A stretch of 64,000 nucleotides of DNA. Origin: Pedobacter sp. Leaf176. GTDB lineage: Bacteria > Bacteroidota > Bacteroidia > Sphingobacteriales > Sphingobacteriaceae. Below the pieces are notes generated by a model. The model made no database searches. It saw only the letters and a program-made list of their open reading frames with translations, and was not told where the DNA came from. Position numbers and translations under genes: made by a program. Location: contig NZ_LMPD01000002.1 of assembly GCF_001424305.1 (NCBI RefSeq), positions 626,280-690,279 of the forward strand, in the 5' to 3' direction. This document shows, piece by piece, positions 1-10,093 of this stretch (the stretch's first letter is position 1; each line of letters begins with the position of its first letter).

Positions 1-1184
1 GTCACAGCGTCTTTAGTTCGCATAATGCCATAAATGATCCAGGGCTGGCGACCAACCTCCGTGACTAACCATCCTGCTTCTAAAGCAATATAACCTAAGG
101 GTATCGCCAAAACAAACAATTTCAGCAACCAGCGCTTCTCTAATAGCGGTTTCTTCCTAATGAGGTTGACAAAATATATCAGTGAAATCAGGGCCAGCAA
201 TGTACCTATTCCCACCATAATTTGAAAAGCATAATGCGTTATCGCAACGGGAGGATGTTCATTTTCAGGAATTTTATCCAAACCCTGCACTTCAGCTTTG
301 AAATCGCCATGAGCAAGAAAACTTAATGCGCCAGGAATTTTAATTGCGCCTTTCACCGTTTTATCTTTTTCATTTACAATGCCACCAATTAAAAGCGGTG
401 CGGGCTTTTCGGTTTTGTACAACGCTTCCATTGCGGCAAGTTTTGCAGGCTGCCTTTTCGCAACATCTTTAGCAGAGATATCACCGCTTAAAGGTTGAAG
501 TAATGCGCCTATGCAAGCAAAAACAGCTGCTATTTTAAATGCTTTGAGATGAAATTCCTTATTTTGATTCCGTAAAATCATGAGTGCATGAACGCCGGCT
601 ACGGCAAATCCTGTAGCCGTGAATGCCGCCAGGCACATGTGCAATGCTTGTGAAAACCATGCTTTATTGAACATCGCTTGAATTGGATCGATATTCAGGT
701 ATTTTCCATTTACAAAATCAAAGCCTGCCGGACTGTTCATCCATGCATTTGCGGCTACAACCAAAATGCCCGATGCTAGTCCACTTACGCCAACAACCAT
801 TCCCGTAAACCAATGAAACCATTTATTCAATTTATCCCAGCCATAAAGGAAAAAGCCCAGTGCTATAGCCTCTATAAAAAATGCAGTTCCCTCCAGTGAA
901 AAGGGCATCCCGAAAATCGGGCCCGCGTGTTCCATAAATTTTGGCCATAACAAACCCAGTTCAAATGATAGCATGGTACCGGAGACAGCTCCTGTGGCAA
1001 AAAAAATAGCGACACCCTTACTCCAGGCTTTGGTTAAATTTTTGTAAACCTCATCATTTGTTTTTAGCCATTTGTAATGGGAAACGGCCATGAAAAATGG
1101 CATCACCATTCCAATGCAAGAGAAGATAATATGAAAGCCTAATGATAAGGCCATTTGGGAGCGGGCTGCTAAAAAATCATCCAT
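1..1184 (-). CDS. cydA: Cytochrome bd ubiquinol oxidase subunit I (partial, C-terminus runs off the left edge)
   Basis: Minus-strand reading frame absent from the ORF track because it is open at the edge; begins MDDFLAARSQMALSLGFHIIFSCIGMVMPFFMAVSHYKW and contains VTEVGRQPWIIYGIMRTKDAV, typical of CydA. Confidence 0.93.
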   Translation of the reverse strand, partial: MDDFLAARSQMALSLGFHIIFSCIGMVMPFFMAVSHYKWLKTNDEVYKNLTKAWSKGVAIFFATGAVSGTMLSFELGLLWPKFMEHAGPIFGMPFSLEGTAFFIEAIALGFFLYGWDKLNKWFHWFTGMVVGVSGLASGILVVAANAWMNSPAGFDFVNGKYLNIDPIQAMFNKAWFSQALHMCLAAFTATGFAVAGVHALMILRNQNKEFHLKAFKIAAVFACIGALLQPLSGDISAKDVAKRQPAKLAAMEALYKTEKPAPLLIGGIVNEKDKTVKGAIKIPGALSFLAHGDFKAEVQGLDKIPENEHPPVAITHYAFQIMVGIGTLLALISLIYFVNLIRKKPLLEKRWLLKLFVLAIPLGYIALEAGWLVTEVGRQPWIIYGIMRTKDAV

Positions 1185-1461
1185 ATCTGATATTGGATTA
1201 TGTGTAACACAAATATAACAGATAAGGCTTATGATATATTGAGTTTGGAGGAACGGTTTAGATTTATTTTAAATATAGAATGTTTATAAATTGAAGAAAA
1301 ATTTAGACAAATTTTTCCGCAGGTTCCGCAGATTGATTTAAGATAAACTGAGGACAAATGAATCAGTAATCAATTAATAATGAACTAATGCCCAATGAAC
1401 TAATGGCTAATAAGCCAATAGTACTATCGATGAAAAGAAATAATAAACCATTGTAAAAATC

Positions 1462-2361
1462 TTATATACCCTTCAATTCTTCGTATGCAGCGGTTAAGCT
1501 TCTTTGAATACCATCGCCCTGCCATTCTGGTGCATTTGGAATTGTAGTAGCTTTTAGGATATCTTCTTTGGATTTTCCCGCCTTAATTTCGCCACCAACA
1601 TACGCCATAAGGTTTTTTAGGTATTCCTGATAAGCTTTTACATCCGCTTTTGTTCCCGTTACTTTCTCAGGGTCCAAACTATGCCCCCAAATAAACAGGG
1701 TGTCTTTATCGAATTGATTTTGAATTTTATCTAAAGCAGTAATCCAATTGCCGATGTGTGCACCATTTTCTCTATCAATGTAAGGAAACCTGCGGTTGAA
1801 AACTAAATCGCCAACATGAACGATGTTTGCATTCTCAAAATGGTAAACTGCATCTCCGTTTGTATGACCAGAACCATAATAATAAGCACTTATCTTTTCA
1901 TCACCCACAGGTGCTTTCCAGCCGGTTCCGAAAGTGGTATCAGGCATCAATTGTTTATCCAAATTATTTGCTTTCTCTGCGCCTCTCTTCTGATTAATAA
2001 GTGAATTTTGATGTGCTACCACCTTTTCAGCCAAACCTTTAAAGGCAATATTTCCTGCGGTATGGTCGCCATGATGATGGGTGTTAATTAAATATTTGAA
2101 TGGTTTTTCACCAAGTTTCTTCAATTCGTCGATTACATGAGGAGCTGATGCAGGAAATTGCGCATCGACTACAACAAATCCATTCGAAGAATTTAACCAG
2201 CCAATCGTTCCACCTTGTTCGGTAAAGATACCGACGTTATTTCTTAACGGTTTAAAATTATATGCCCTTAATATTTCTTGTTGGGCAAAAACGTCAGTTT
2301 TATAAATTGATAGCAAAGCCATTGCCAATGCCGAATTTTTGATAAAATTTCTTCTTTCCAT
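1462..2361 (-). CDS. MBL-fold metallo-hydrolase, exported (RRNFIK Tat-like signal)
   Basis: HHHGDH metal motif plus downstream SGHTNGD, VGDLVF and GHS; N-terminus MERRNFIKNSALAMALLS. Confidence 0.8.
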   Translation of the reverse strand: MERRNFIKNSALAMALLSIYKTDVFAQQEILRAYNFKPLRNNVGIFTEQGGTIGWLNSSNGFVVVDAQFPASAPHVIDELKKLGEKPFKYLINTHHHGDHTAGNIAFKGLAEKVVAHQNSLINQKRGAEKANNLDKQLMPDTTFGTGWKAPVGDEKISAYYYGSGHTNGDAVYHFENANIVHVGDLVFNRRFPYIDRENGAHIGNWITALDKIQNQFDKDTLFIWGHSLDPEKVTGTKADVKAYQEYLKNLMAYVGGEIKAGKSKEDILKATTIPNAPEWQGDGIQRSLTAAYEELKGI

Positions 2362-2376
2362 TTTTAGACTAACTTA

Positions 2377-2405
2377 AAAAGCCACAGCATATAACTGTGG
2401 CTTAA
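2377..2405 (-). terminator. Hairpin between the small ORF (2440..2643) and the MBL gene
   Basis: AAGCCACAG (2379-2387) pairs with CTGTGGCTT (2395-2403); T-rich tail on the minus strand. Confidence 0.5.
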
Positions 2406-2439
2406 ATTTAATAATTTTTAATCGTAATTTAGGATTTAC

Positions 2440-2643
2440 CTATATGCTCGAACCTGGCGTTGTACCTGGCTCATGACCTGGGCCTAATGAATTGTTTTTA
2501 CGGTCTTTCTCTTTGTTAAATAAGTTTGTGCTTATTTTCGATGATTTATTTTCATCAAGCGTTCTATCTTCTTTGATATCCTCAGCGGTTTTATCGAGTA
2601 ATTCGTTCTCAACGACTTTACCTTTTTCTTTATTATTTTCCAT
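2440..2643 (-). CDS. Small charged, probably disordered hypothetical protein (67 aa)
   Basis: Intact ORF MENNKEKGKVVENELLDKTAEDIKEDRTLDENKSSKI...; spaced from its neighbours and followed by a hairpin. Confidence 0.55.
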   Translation of the reverse strand: MENNKEKGKVVENELLDKTAEDIKEDRTLDENKSSKISTNLFNKEKDRKNNSLGPGHEPGTTPGSSI

Positions 2644-3045
2644 GGTTTTTCAATTTGATGTTTTAAGGGAACAAGTGTAAAATCATATTGTTTTCAATTT
2701 TGTTTTGGAAATGAATTAAACTTAACGAAGCTCATTTATGCAGCCAATTGCTTTTAACTTATTCAAAGAAATTTGAAGTCTTAATTTGCTTAACCTTAAT
2801 CTGAAGGAATTTTGATAAGGTCTCGTTGAGAAACTAAAGATGACGGGCTTCTGTACTGCATCTATACTAGTTTTATATGTTTTTTGTATTAAGATATGCA
2901 AGAGATTGTGTCAGCAAGACATCCTTCTCACTTTCTTTTGGAGCTAACCAGCATTTCTACGAGCTTGTGAATACACTGCTTTTGTTGGAACAGAAAGCAT
3001 GATTAACTTTGATGAATGCAATAAAATTGCTTCCAAAAATGCCAG

Positions 3046-3073
3046 CAAAAAAAATCCCAGATTGCTCCGGGAC
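3046..3073 (-). terminator. Intrinsic terminator downstream of the cysteine desulfurase gene
   Basis: Minus strand TCCCGGA-gcaa-TCTGGGA (one mismatch) followed by TTTTTTTT. Confidence 0.6.
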
Positions 3074-3099
3074 TGTTTCTATTTGGTTAATAATATGCT

Positions 3100-4248
3100 T
3101 TAGGCTAAAGCGTTTTGCTTAACTACCATTTTAACTTTTTCTATAACGTAGTCCAGTTCTTCTTTCGTGGTGTATTTGCTAAAAGAAAAACGAACTGACG
3201 GACGATTTGGATCAGCATTGATTCCATTTAAAACATGGGAACCGATGTTCGAACCCGACGAACAAGCACTACCACCTGATGCACATATGCCATTTATATC
3301 CAAATTAAATAATAACATATCGGCCATATCCATCTCCGGAAAAGATACGTTCAACACGGTGTAGAGGCTTTTATCTGCGTCGGTTTCACCATTGAAAGCA
3401 ATACCAGGAATCTCCGAAATTAGCGCTTCTTTTAAATAATCTTTTAAGCCTTGAATATGATTTTGATGTTGTTCCATTTCTGCATAGGCTATTTCCAATG
3501 CCTTAGCCAAGCCTACAATTCCGTAAACATTTTCTGTTCCACCACGCATGTTACGCTCTTGCGCGCCGCCATAAATCATCGGTGGAATTTTAATATTACT
3601 GTTTACATACAAGAAACCTATGCCCTTCGGACCATGAAGCTTATGTGCCGCGCAAACAATAAAGTGTGCTTTCAATTCACGTACATTATGTACATAATGG
3701 CCCATGGTTTGAACGGTGTCGGCATGATAAATTGCATTATATTTTTCGCAGATATCACCAACTTTAATCATGTCTGTTAATGTGCCCAATTCATTGTTTG
3801 CATGCATCAACGATACAAATGTACGTTCGTTATTTTGAAGTAAGTCCTCTAAATGTGCATAATCAACGTTGCCTTTCTCATCGATATTAACAAAACTTAA
3901 TTTATCAATTTCGCCATTTTTAAGCATCATATTTAAGGTATGCTCAACGGCATGGTGCTCAATTTTAGAAGTAATGGCATGCTTGATTCCGTAAGCAGAG
4001 ATGCCACAACGAATGGCTGTATTATCTGCTTCAGTACCTCCGGAAGTAAAAAATATTTCAGATGGGGACGCCCCCAAAAGATTTGCAACTGTTTTACGGG
4101 CTTTCTCAACTAAAGTTCTAACCTCGCGGCCAAGCGCATGAATAGCCGATGGATTTCCGAAATAATTTTCCATCACGTTCTTCATTTCTGCAATTACTTC
4201 CTTATCTAAGGGCGTTGTAGCTGCATTATCTAAATAAACTCTCTTCAT
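3100..4248 (-). CDS. Cysteine desulfurase (NifS/IscS-like, PLP-dependent)
   Basis: PLP lysine motif AAHKLHGPKGIG, catalytic cysteine region ASGGSACSSGS, N-terminal MKRVYLDNAATTPLD. Confidence 0.92.
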   Translation of the reverse strand: MKRVYLDNAATTPLDKEVIAEMKNVMENYFGNPSAIHALGREVRTLVEKARKTVANLLGASPSEIFFTSGGTEADNTAIRCGISAYGIKHAITSKIEHHAVEHTLNMMLKNGEIDKLSFVNIDEKGNVDYAHLEDLLQNNERTFVSLMHANNELGTLTDMIKVGDICEKYNAIYHADTVQTMGHYVHNVRELKAHFIVCAAHKLHGPKGIGFLYVNSNIKIPPMIYGGAQERNMRGGTENVYGIVGLAKALEIAYAEMEQHQNHIQGLKDYLKEALISEIPGIAFNGETDADKSLYTVLNVSFPEMDMADMLLFNLDINGICASGGSACSSGSNIGSHVLNGINADPNRPSVRFSFSKYTTKEELDYVIEKVKMVVKQNALA

Positions 4249-4249
4249 G

Positions 4250-5638
4250 CTAATTTAATTTAAGGATTTCTTTTATATCAGAAATGATTTTATTGGCTAA
4301 ACTTTCGGCCACAGTTTCATTTTCGGCCTCGCTGTAAATACGGATAATGGGTTCGGTGTTAGAACGACGCAAATGTACCCATGTTTTATCGAACTCAATT
4401 TTTAAACCATCTATCGTACTGTATGGCTGACTTTTATATTTTTCTTCTACTTGTTTTAATAAATTGTCAATATCCATTTCTGGCGTAAGGGTAATTTTGT
4501 TTTTTGAAATATGGTATTGCGGATAGCTGCCTCGTAAAACAGAAATAGATTTACCGAACTTTGCCAGGTGCGTTAAAAACAGTGCGATTCCGACCAAAGC
4601 ATCTCTACCATAATGCGATTCAGGATAGATAATTCCACCATTACCCTCGCCACCGATAATGGCATTGGTTTCTTTCATTTTGTTAACCACGTTTACCTCG
4701 CCAACTGCAGATGCGTTGTATTCAAAGCCAGCTTTCTCTGTTACATCGCGTAAGGCACGTGTGGAGGAAAGGTTTGAAACTGTCTTGCCAGGTGTGTTTT
4801 TCAAAACATAATCTGCAACAGCAACAAGTGTATACTCTTCGCCAAACATGCTGCCATCTTCGTTTACGAAACATAAACGGTCAACATCAGGATCCACCAC
4901 AATACCTAAATCAGCATTTTGTTTCTGAACCTCTTTCGAAATTTCAGTCAAATTTTCGGGAAGTGGTTCAGGGTTATGAGGAAACTGCCCATTTGGATCG
5001 CAATATAATTCCGTAACTCTGGTTACGCCTAAAGCCCTCAGTAAAGCTGGAATAAAAATACCTCCGGTTGAGTTTACACAGTCGATAACAACTTTGAAAT
5101 CGGCCTTTTTAATTGCTTCAACATCAACCAAGGGCAATGCTAAAACTTTATCAATATGTTTTTGAAGGTAGCTATCATTTTTAATAACCTTACCTAACTT
5201 ATCTACTTCAGCGAACTCAAAACTTGAGCTTTCGGCTAAATCTAAAACCTCTTTACCGTCTAAATCGCTGATAAATTCACCATTTGCATTTAATAACTTC
5301 AAGGCATTCCACTGCTTTGGGTTGTGGCTTGCCGTTAAAATAATACCGCCACCAGCTTGTTCATCTGGCACTGCAACTTCTACAGTTGGGGTAGTCGATA
5401 AACCTAAATCAATAACTTCAATACCCAAACCCTGTAAGGTTCCGATTACCAAATTATTAACCATTTCGCCCGAAATGCGTGCGTCGCGACCTAAAACGAT
5501 TCTTTTGTTTCCTGTTTTTTGTATCACCCAGCTACCAAAAGCAGCTGTAAATTTCACTATATCTATGGGCGTTAAGCCATTTCCCGCTTGCCCCCCAATG
5601 GTTCCACGTATTCCTGAAATCGATTTTATTAAAGTCAC
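4250..5638 (-). CDS. glmM: Phosphoglucosamine mutase / phosphohexomutase
   Basis: Catalytic serine loop TASHNPKQWNALK, metal loop DPDVDRLCF, sugar loop GEGNGG, RRSNTEPIIRIYSEA. Confidence 0.88.
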   Translation of the reverse strand: MTLIKSISGIRGTIGGQAGNGLTPIDIVKFTAAFGSWVIQKTGNKRIVLGRDARISGEMVNNLVIGTLQGLGIEVIDLGLSTTPTVEVAVPDEQAGGGIILTASHNPKQWNALKLLNANGEFISDLDGKEVLDLAESSSFEFAEVDKLGKVIKNDSYLQKHIDKVLALPLVDVEAIKKADFKVVIDCVNSTGGIFIPALLRALGVTRVTELYCDPNGQFPHNPEPLPENLTEISKEVQKQNADLGIVVDPDVDRLCFVNEDGSMFGEEYTLVAVADYVLKNTPGKTVSNLSSTRALRDVTEKAGFEYNASAVGEVNVVNKMKETNAIIGGEGNGGIIYPESHYGRDALVGIALFLTHLAKFGKSISVLRGSYPQYHISKNKITLTPEMDIDNLLKQVEEKYKSQPYSTIDGLKIEFDKTWVHLRRSNTEPIIRIYSEAENETVAESLANKIISDIKEILKLN

Positions 5639-5829
5639 TTTGCGTATTTATTTGAAGCTCAAAAATAATAAAAAAAACAAGATAGCTGGTATTTTAGGCC
5701 GCCTTAGCTTGTTAATTTACATTGTTTTTATATCTATATATACGATATATTTAATAGAAATTCTGTTGCAGATTTTATCCAATCGTGTGACTGATTTGTC
5801 TTTTTTTGAAAAAGTATTGCACTGATACA

Positions 5830-5930
5830 TCGGTTAAAGCAGTCCCGTCTCGTTTCAAAACCTCCGCTCTTTTCTCGTCTTGCATGTTTCCACTTCGCTG
5901 GGTATAGCGAAACTGAGGTTGTGGAAAAAC
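5830..5930. repeat. Candidate palindromic intergenic element with nested inverted repeats
   Basis: Outer repeat TTTCCAC (5887-5893)/GTGGAAA (5921-5927) encloses inner TTCGCT (5894-5899)/AGCGAA (5906-5911), in an otherwise non-coding gap. Confidence 0.45.
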
Positions 5931-6019
5931 AGATTTTCACTCTACTGTATAATCAGAAATTTTATGCAATAATGTTGCAAAAACTGAACCTAAAAACTAC
6001 AGTAACATTTATAAAACGC

Positions 6020-6027
6020 TATATTTG
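6020..6027 (+). promoter_or_regulatory. Bacteroidota-type -7 box (TAnnTTTG) upstream of the methyltransferase gene
   Basis: TATATTTGCAC about 30 nt upstream of the ATG at 6056; no clear -33 element seen. Confidence 0.5.
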
Positions 6028-6055
6028 CACCTTTCCAAAACAATAAAGGCTTTTT

Positions 6056-6787
6056 ATGCAGCGCAAGTGGTTTCAATATTGGTTTAATTCGCCATATTAT
6101 CATATTCTTTACCAACAAAGAAACGATGCCGAAGCCGAATTTTTTATCGATAGTTTAACGAATTATCTTAATCCTGAAATCGATTCGAAAATGCTCGATA
6201 TTGCTTGTGGCAAAGGCAGGCATTCCATTTACCTAAACAAAAAAGGCTTTGACATTACCGGAATTGACTTATCAGAGCAAAGTATAAAATACGCCAAACA
6301 ATTTGAAAACAGCAAGCTACACTTTTTGGTGCACGACATGCGCAGGCTTTTCTACATCAACTATTTCGATGTGGCTTTAAATTTATTTACCAGTTTTGGC
6401 TATTTTGATACTGAAAAAGAGCATATAAACGCACTGAAAACATTTAGAAAGTGTTTAAAAGCCGATGGAACTTTAGTGGTAGACTATTTTAATACTGAAA
6501 AAATTATTAGAAATTTAAATCATTGCGAGGCTAAATCACTGGATGGAATTACATTTAATATCACTAAAAATGTAGTAGATTGTAAGATCATTAAGAAGAT
6601 AAATTTCGATGATAAGGGCAAGATATACAATTTCGAAGAGCGTGTTCAGGCTTTTAATCTCGAAGATTTTGAGCGAATGTTAACTAAAGCCGGAATGCTT
6701 ATCAAGAAAACTTTTGGAAGTTATTCACTCGATGATTTCGACGAATCAAATTCTGACCGGTTAATTTTAATCTGCAAAAAGGCATGA
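6056..6787 (+). CDS. Class I SAM-dependent methyltransferase
   Basis: MLDIACGKGRHSIYLNKKGFDITGIDLS motif I/II region. Confidence 0.85.
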   Translation: MQRKWFQYWFNSPYYHILYQQRNDAEAEFFIDSLTNYLNPEIDSKMLDIACGKGRHSIYLNKKGFDITGIDLSEQSIKYAKQFENSKLHFLVHDMRRLFYINYFDVALNLFTSFGYFDTEKEHINALKTFRKCLKADGTLVVDYFNTEKIIRNLNHCEAKSLDGITFNITKNVVDCKIIKKINFDDKGKIYNFEERVQAFNLEDFERMLTKAGMLIKKTFGSYSLDDFDESNSDRLILICKKA

Positions 6788-7347
6788 TAGAAAGCATACA
6801 GCAGTTTGATGTAGAGTTGTTTTTGAAAATCCACTGCGGACTTTCGAATGGCTTTTTAGATTGGCTGATGCCTTTAATGCGCAACCGTTTTTTCTGGTCG
6901 CCGCTTTACATTTTTATTGTGATTTTTTGCATTAAACAATATAAAAAACAAGGCTATTACATTATCGGTATGGCCCTATTTACATTTGCATTGGGCGATA
7001 TCGTTTCATCACGCTTGATAAAGCCATTTGTAGCCCGGGTAAGACCTTGCAACGACTTTAGCCTGGCAAATGACATTATCCATCGTGTTCCCTGCGGAAG
7101 CGGCTTAAGTTTCCCATCAGCACATGCAACAAATCATTTTGCCATCGCTGTGTTCTTAATCGGTGTGTTTTACAGTCGCTGGAAACCGATTCTGCCTATC
7201 GGTATATTCTGGGCAGCGATTATAAGTTTTGCTCAAGTTTATGTTGGCGTACATTACCCTGTTGACGTAATAACCGGTGCTCTGCTGGGAACGTTAATTG
7301 GTTTTATCTGTTCGAGAATATTTAAAAAATTACAACCTGAATTTTAA
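6784..7347 (+). CDS. PAP2-superfamily phosphatase
   Basis: KPFVARVRPCN, CGSGLSFPSAHATN and VYVGVHYPVDVITG (KxxxxxxRP / PSGH-like / SRxxxxxHxxxD arrangement); ATGA overlap with the previous gene. Confidence 0.85.
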   Translation: MIESIQQFDVELFLKIHCGLSNGFLDWLMPLMRNRFFWSPLYIFIVIFCIKQYKKQGYYIIGMALFTFALGDIVSSRLIKPFVARVRPCNDFSLANDIIHRVPCGSGLSFPSAHATNHFAIAVFLIGVFYSRWKPILPIGIFWAAIISFAQVYVGVHYPVDVITGALLGTLIGFICSRIFKKLQPEF

Positions 7348-8063
7348 TGGAAGCTTGGAAATTTGCCGTACTTTTTTTCTGCGCTTTTTTAGGCGGATCA
7401 GCCATTTTTTTGGTTAAGAGTGATAAATCGAAGTTACTGAAACTGATACTATCTTTCAGTGGAGCATATCTTTTTGCCATTACGGTTTTACACCTCATTC
7501 CCGATGCGTATAGTGGACCAGATAAAGAAGAAATCGGAATCTTTATTCTTATTGGTTTCTTATTGCAAATATTTTTAGAGCAGTTTTCGGAAGGTGTAGA
7601 ACACGGACACATACACAAGCATCAGGATGGCCAAGTTTTTCCATTCGGAATTATGATTAGTCTTTGTTTACATGCTTTTTTAGAAGGTATGCCACTTGCA
7701 AAAGATCAACATAACGAATTGATATTTGGGATTTCTTTACACCACATTCCTGCGGCATTTGCGTTAGCGAGTATCTTAATGCAAAATCATTTCAAACGGG
7801 GTAGCATCCTGATGTATTTGGCCGTATTCGCTATAATGGCACCTCTTGGCTTTTACTTGAGTATCGGACTAAGCAATGGAAGTATTGGCGGTATCGACGC
7901 TTATTTCAATAAAATAATGGGCATTGTTATTGGTATCTTCTTACACATTTCTACCACAATTTTGTTCGAATCCAGCGCAGACCATAAAATTAATACACGC
8001 AAAATGATAGCTGTATTACTGGGAATCGGCGTAGCATTAATTGGCTTTTTTGCAGGTCACTAG
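7347..8063 (+). CDS. ZIP-family metal transporter
   Basis: TM IV/V histidine motifs CLHAFLEGMPL and SLHHIPAAFALA; HGHIHKHQDG loop; TAATG overlap with the previous gene. Confidence 0.87.
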   Translation: MEAWKFAVLFFCAFLGGSAIFLVKSDKSKLLKLILSFSGAYLFAITVLHLIPDAYSGPDKEEIGIFILIGFLLQIFLEQFSEGVEHGHIHKHQDGQVFPFGIMISLCLHAFLEGMPLAKDQHNELIFGISLHHIPAAFALASILMQNHFKRGSILMYLAVFAIMAPLGFYLSIGLSNGSIGGIDAYFNKIMGIVIGIFLHISTTILFESSADHKINTRKMIAVLLGIGVALIGFFAGH

Positions 8064-8233
8064 TTCAGTTGGCAGTTAACAATGCCCGTTTTGAATTAAT
8101 GGTTTTTGATTTGCAGTCATCCGATTTAACCAGTTCAGCAATTAATCATTTCAAACAATTAATGTAATATCCGTTTTAAACGTTTAATCGTTTATATATT
8201 TAATCTTTACGAAAAACATCTGTAAATTTATAT

Positions 8234-8827
8234 ATGGATGAAATTGTAAATGAACCTGTGGTATCCTATCAAAAAAAGCATTTTTCTGTTGCAGAATACC
8301 TTGAAATGGAAAAAGCGTCACATGAAAAGCATGAGTATTTTCAAGGTGAAATATTTTCGATGTCTGGTTCAAGTACAAATCATAATCTGATTTTCTCCAG
8401 TTTGTTTGGATTTCTCTCGGTTAAGCTCGCAGGTTCAAAATGTATTCCTTTTGGAAGCGATATGAGAATGAACATACCAGAAAATACGCTCTTTACTTAT
8501 CCTGATATTTCTGTGTATTGCAACGGAATTAAGCATTCTACTGATGATAAGGATTCCATTTTAGAGCCAACAATTATTATCGAAATTCTATCGCCGTCTA
8601 CCAAAAATTACGATAGAGGCGGTAAATTCAAACTTTATCGAGACATCCGCACGCTAAAGGAATTTATCCTAATAGATTCTGAATCTGTTTCAGTTGAAGC
8701 TTTCTATCTGAATGGCAAACAACATTGGGAGCTTATTGAATACAAAGAAATCGGAGGTACTTTAAAGTTTGTATCAATGGGTTTCGAGATTTCGTTAGCT
8801 GATATATATAAATATATTCGTTTTTAA
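8234..8827 (+). CDS. Uma2-family (DUF820) PD-(D/E)XK-like protein
   Basis: [47 protein letters not shown] are characteristic. Confidence 0.85.
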   Translation: MDEIVNEPVVSYQKKHFSVAEYLEMEKASHEKHEYFQGEIFSMSGSSTNHNLIFSSLFGFLSVKLAGSKCIPFGSDMRMNIPENTLFTYPDISVYCNGIKHSTDDKDSILEPTIIIEILSPSTKNYDRGGKFKLYRDIRTLKEFILIDSESVSVEAFYLNGKQHWELIEYKEIGGTLKFVSMGFEISLADIYKYIRF

Positions 8828-8857
8828 ACCTCGAAAAAAAAACGAAATACAGCAGCG

Positions 8858-9001
8858 TCATTTCTTCACTTTCTTTATGCCATAACCCCATGGGCAATGT
8901 TTACATTTATTTTTACAACAATAGCCTCGCTTTAAATGATAGGTTTCGGTAAAAACCATCAATCCTTCTTCATTAAAATAAAAGTCTAGCCACTCTTTCA
9001 T
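8858..9001 (-). CDS. Small cysteine-rich protein, DUF5522-like (47 aa, below the ORF-track cutoff)
   Basis: Read directly from the minus strand: MKEWLDFYFNEEGLMVFTETYHLKRGYCCKNKCKHCPWGYGIKKVKK*; YHLKRGYCCxxxCxHCPxG pattern. Confidence 0.75.
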   Translation of the reverse strand: MKEWLDFYFNEEGLMVFTETYHLKRGYCCKNKCKHCPWGYGIKKVKK

Positions 9002-9071
9002 ATTATCAGTAATTAAATTTTGATTGGGTGAACGGTCTTATCATTAAATTATTCACTCATTCAATGATTTT

Positions 9072-10013
9072 TTAATTCATTATCTTAATCTCCAACTTAC
9101 CTGCAAAATATTCTTTAAGTTGTTTCCCATCTCCATGTAGCGTCCAAACCTGTTTTGGATCAACCTGCTCTATAGTTTGTAATATGGCACCCCAATCTAC
9201 ATGATCTGAAATGTAAAGCGATATGCCATTCTGCTGTTGTAGGTTTTTCCAGCCTGATGCAAAAGCCCTAACGACATTGATTGCTTTATGATAACTATGA
9301 AAAACCATTGGCGGAACAATATACACCTGGTGCTCCCGATTATTCTTCATCACTTTTCTATCGTACATTTTGTAATCACCGACTTTAATCCCATAATTTT
9401 CATAAATTTTAACAAATGGAATAATGCTGTGATGAACCATTACATTCTTTGTCGGGCAGTACTCATTTAACAATTGAATAATACGCTGACTTTTCCCTAA
9501 TGCATAAGCGCCAAGCATGATGTTTGCATTGGTTTCATTTAGTTTTTTTATTTCATCGATTGGAGAGGGATGCTTAGTTTCAGGATTTGCAAACGTACTT
9601 TCCGTAATCAAAACATCGGCCTTAACAAATTCGAAAGCCTCGCAAGTGGCATCAGGTTCGATTTTATAGTCGCCGGTATACAAGTATCTTGTACCCTGAT
9701 ACTCCATTAAAACCTGTGCCGAACCTAAAATATGGCCTGCAGAATAGAAAGTAATTGCGACCTCTTTAATCTTAAAAGTTTCGTGGTATTTTTTGGTATG
9801 AAAATCTACCGCCGCAAACTTGCGGTAACGATGTTTCATGAAAGTTTCTGTTGCCGCAGTACAATAAACATTTTGGCTTCCACCGATTGCATGGTCGCCA
9901 TGCGCATGAGAAACCACTGCTTCCTTTACAGGTTGTTGGGGGTCGAGATAAAAATCGCCGTAAACACAATATAATCCTGTCGGAGTTATCTTAATAAAAT
10001 CGTCTAATATCAT
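9072..10013 (-). CDS. MBL-fold DNA exonuclease-like protein (beta-CASP / ligase-associated exonuclease type)
   Basis: SHAHGDHAIGG, SAGHILGSAQV, YTGDYKIE, SDHVDW. Confidence 0.75.
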   Translation of the reverse strand: MILDDFIKITPTGLYCVYGDFYLDPQQPVKEAVVSHAHGDHAIGGSQNVYCTAATETFMKHRYRKFAAVDFHTKKYHETFKIKEVAITFYSAGHILGSAQVLMEYQGTRYLYTGDYKIEPDATCEAFEFVKADVLITESTFANPETKHPSPIDEIKKLNETNANIMLGAYALGKSQRIIQLLNEYCPTKNVMVHHSIIPFVKIYENYGIKVGDYKMYDRKVMKNNREHQVYIVPPMVFHSYHKAINVVRAFASGWKNLQQQNGISLYISDHVDWGAILQTIEQVDPKQVWTLHGDGKQLKEYFAGKLEIKIMN

Positions 10014-10093
10014 GACCAGGATTTGTGGGATTCAAGGATAACGCAGGATTTTAGTTCGCTAAGCATATCTGTTAAAAATATTTAAGATTATTC

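Noticed and set aside
1462-2361. Metallo-beta-lactamase resistance gene
   Set aside because: MBL fold is shared by many hydrolases; nothing in the sequence specifically supports carbapenemase function.
5322-5825. 167-aa plus-strand ORF antisense to glmM
   Set aside because: Low-complexity translation opposite a well-supported gene; coding signal belongs to the minus strand.
5734-5940. 68-aa ORF MKICFSTTSVSLYPAKWKHARREKSGG...
   Set aside because: Overlaps the palindromic intergenic element; more likely a translated repeat than a gene.
8234-8827. Uma2/DUF820 protein as evidence for a mobile element or defence island
   Set aside because: No transposase, integrase, inverted repeats or defence genes nearby; such proteins are often solitary.
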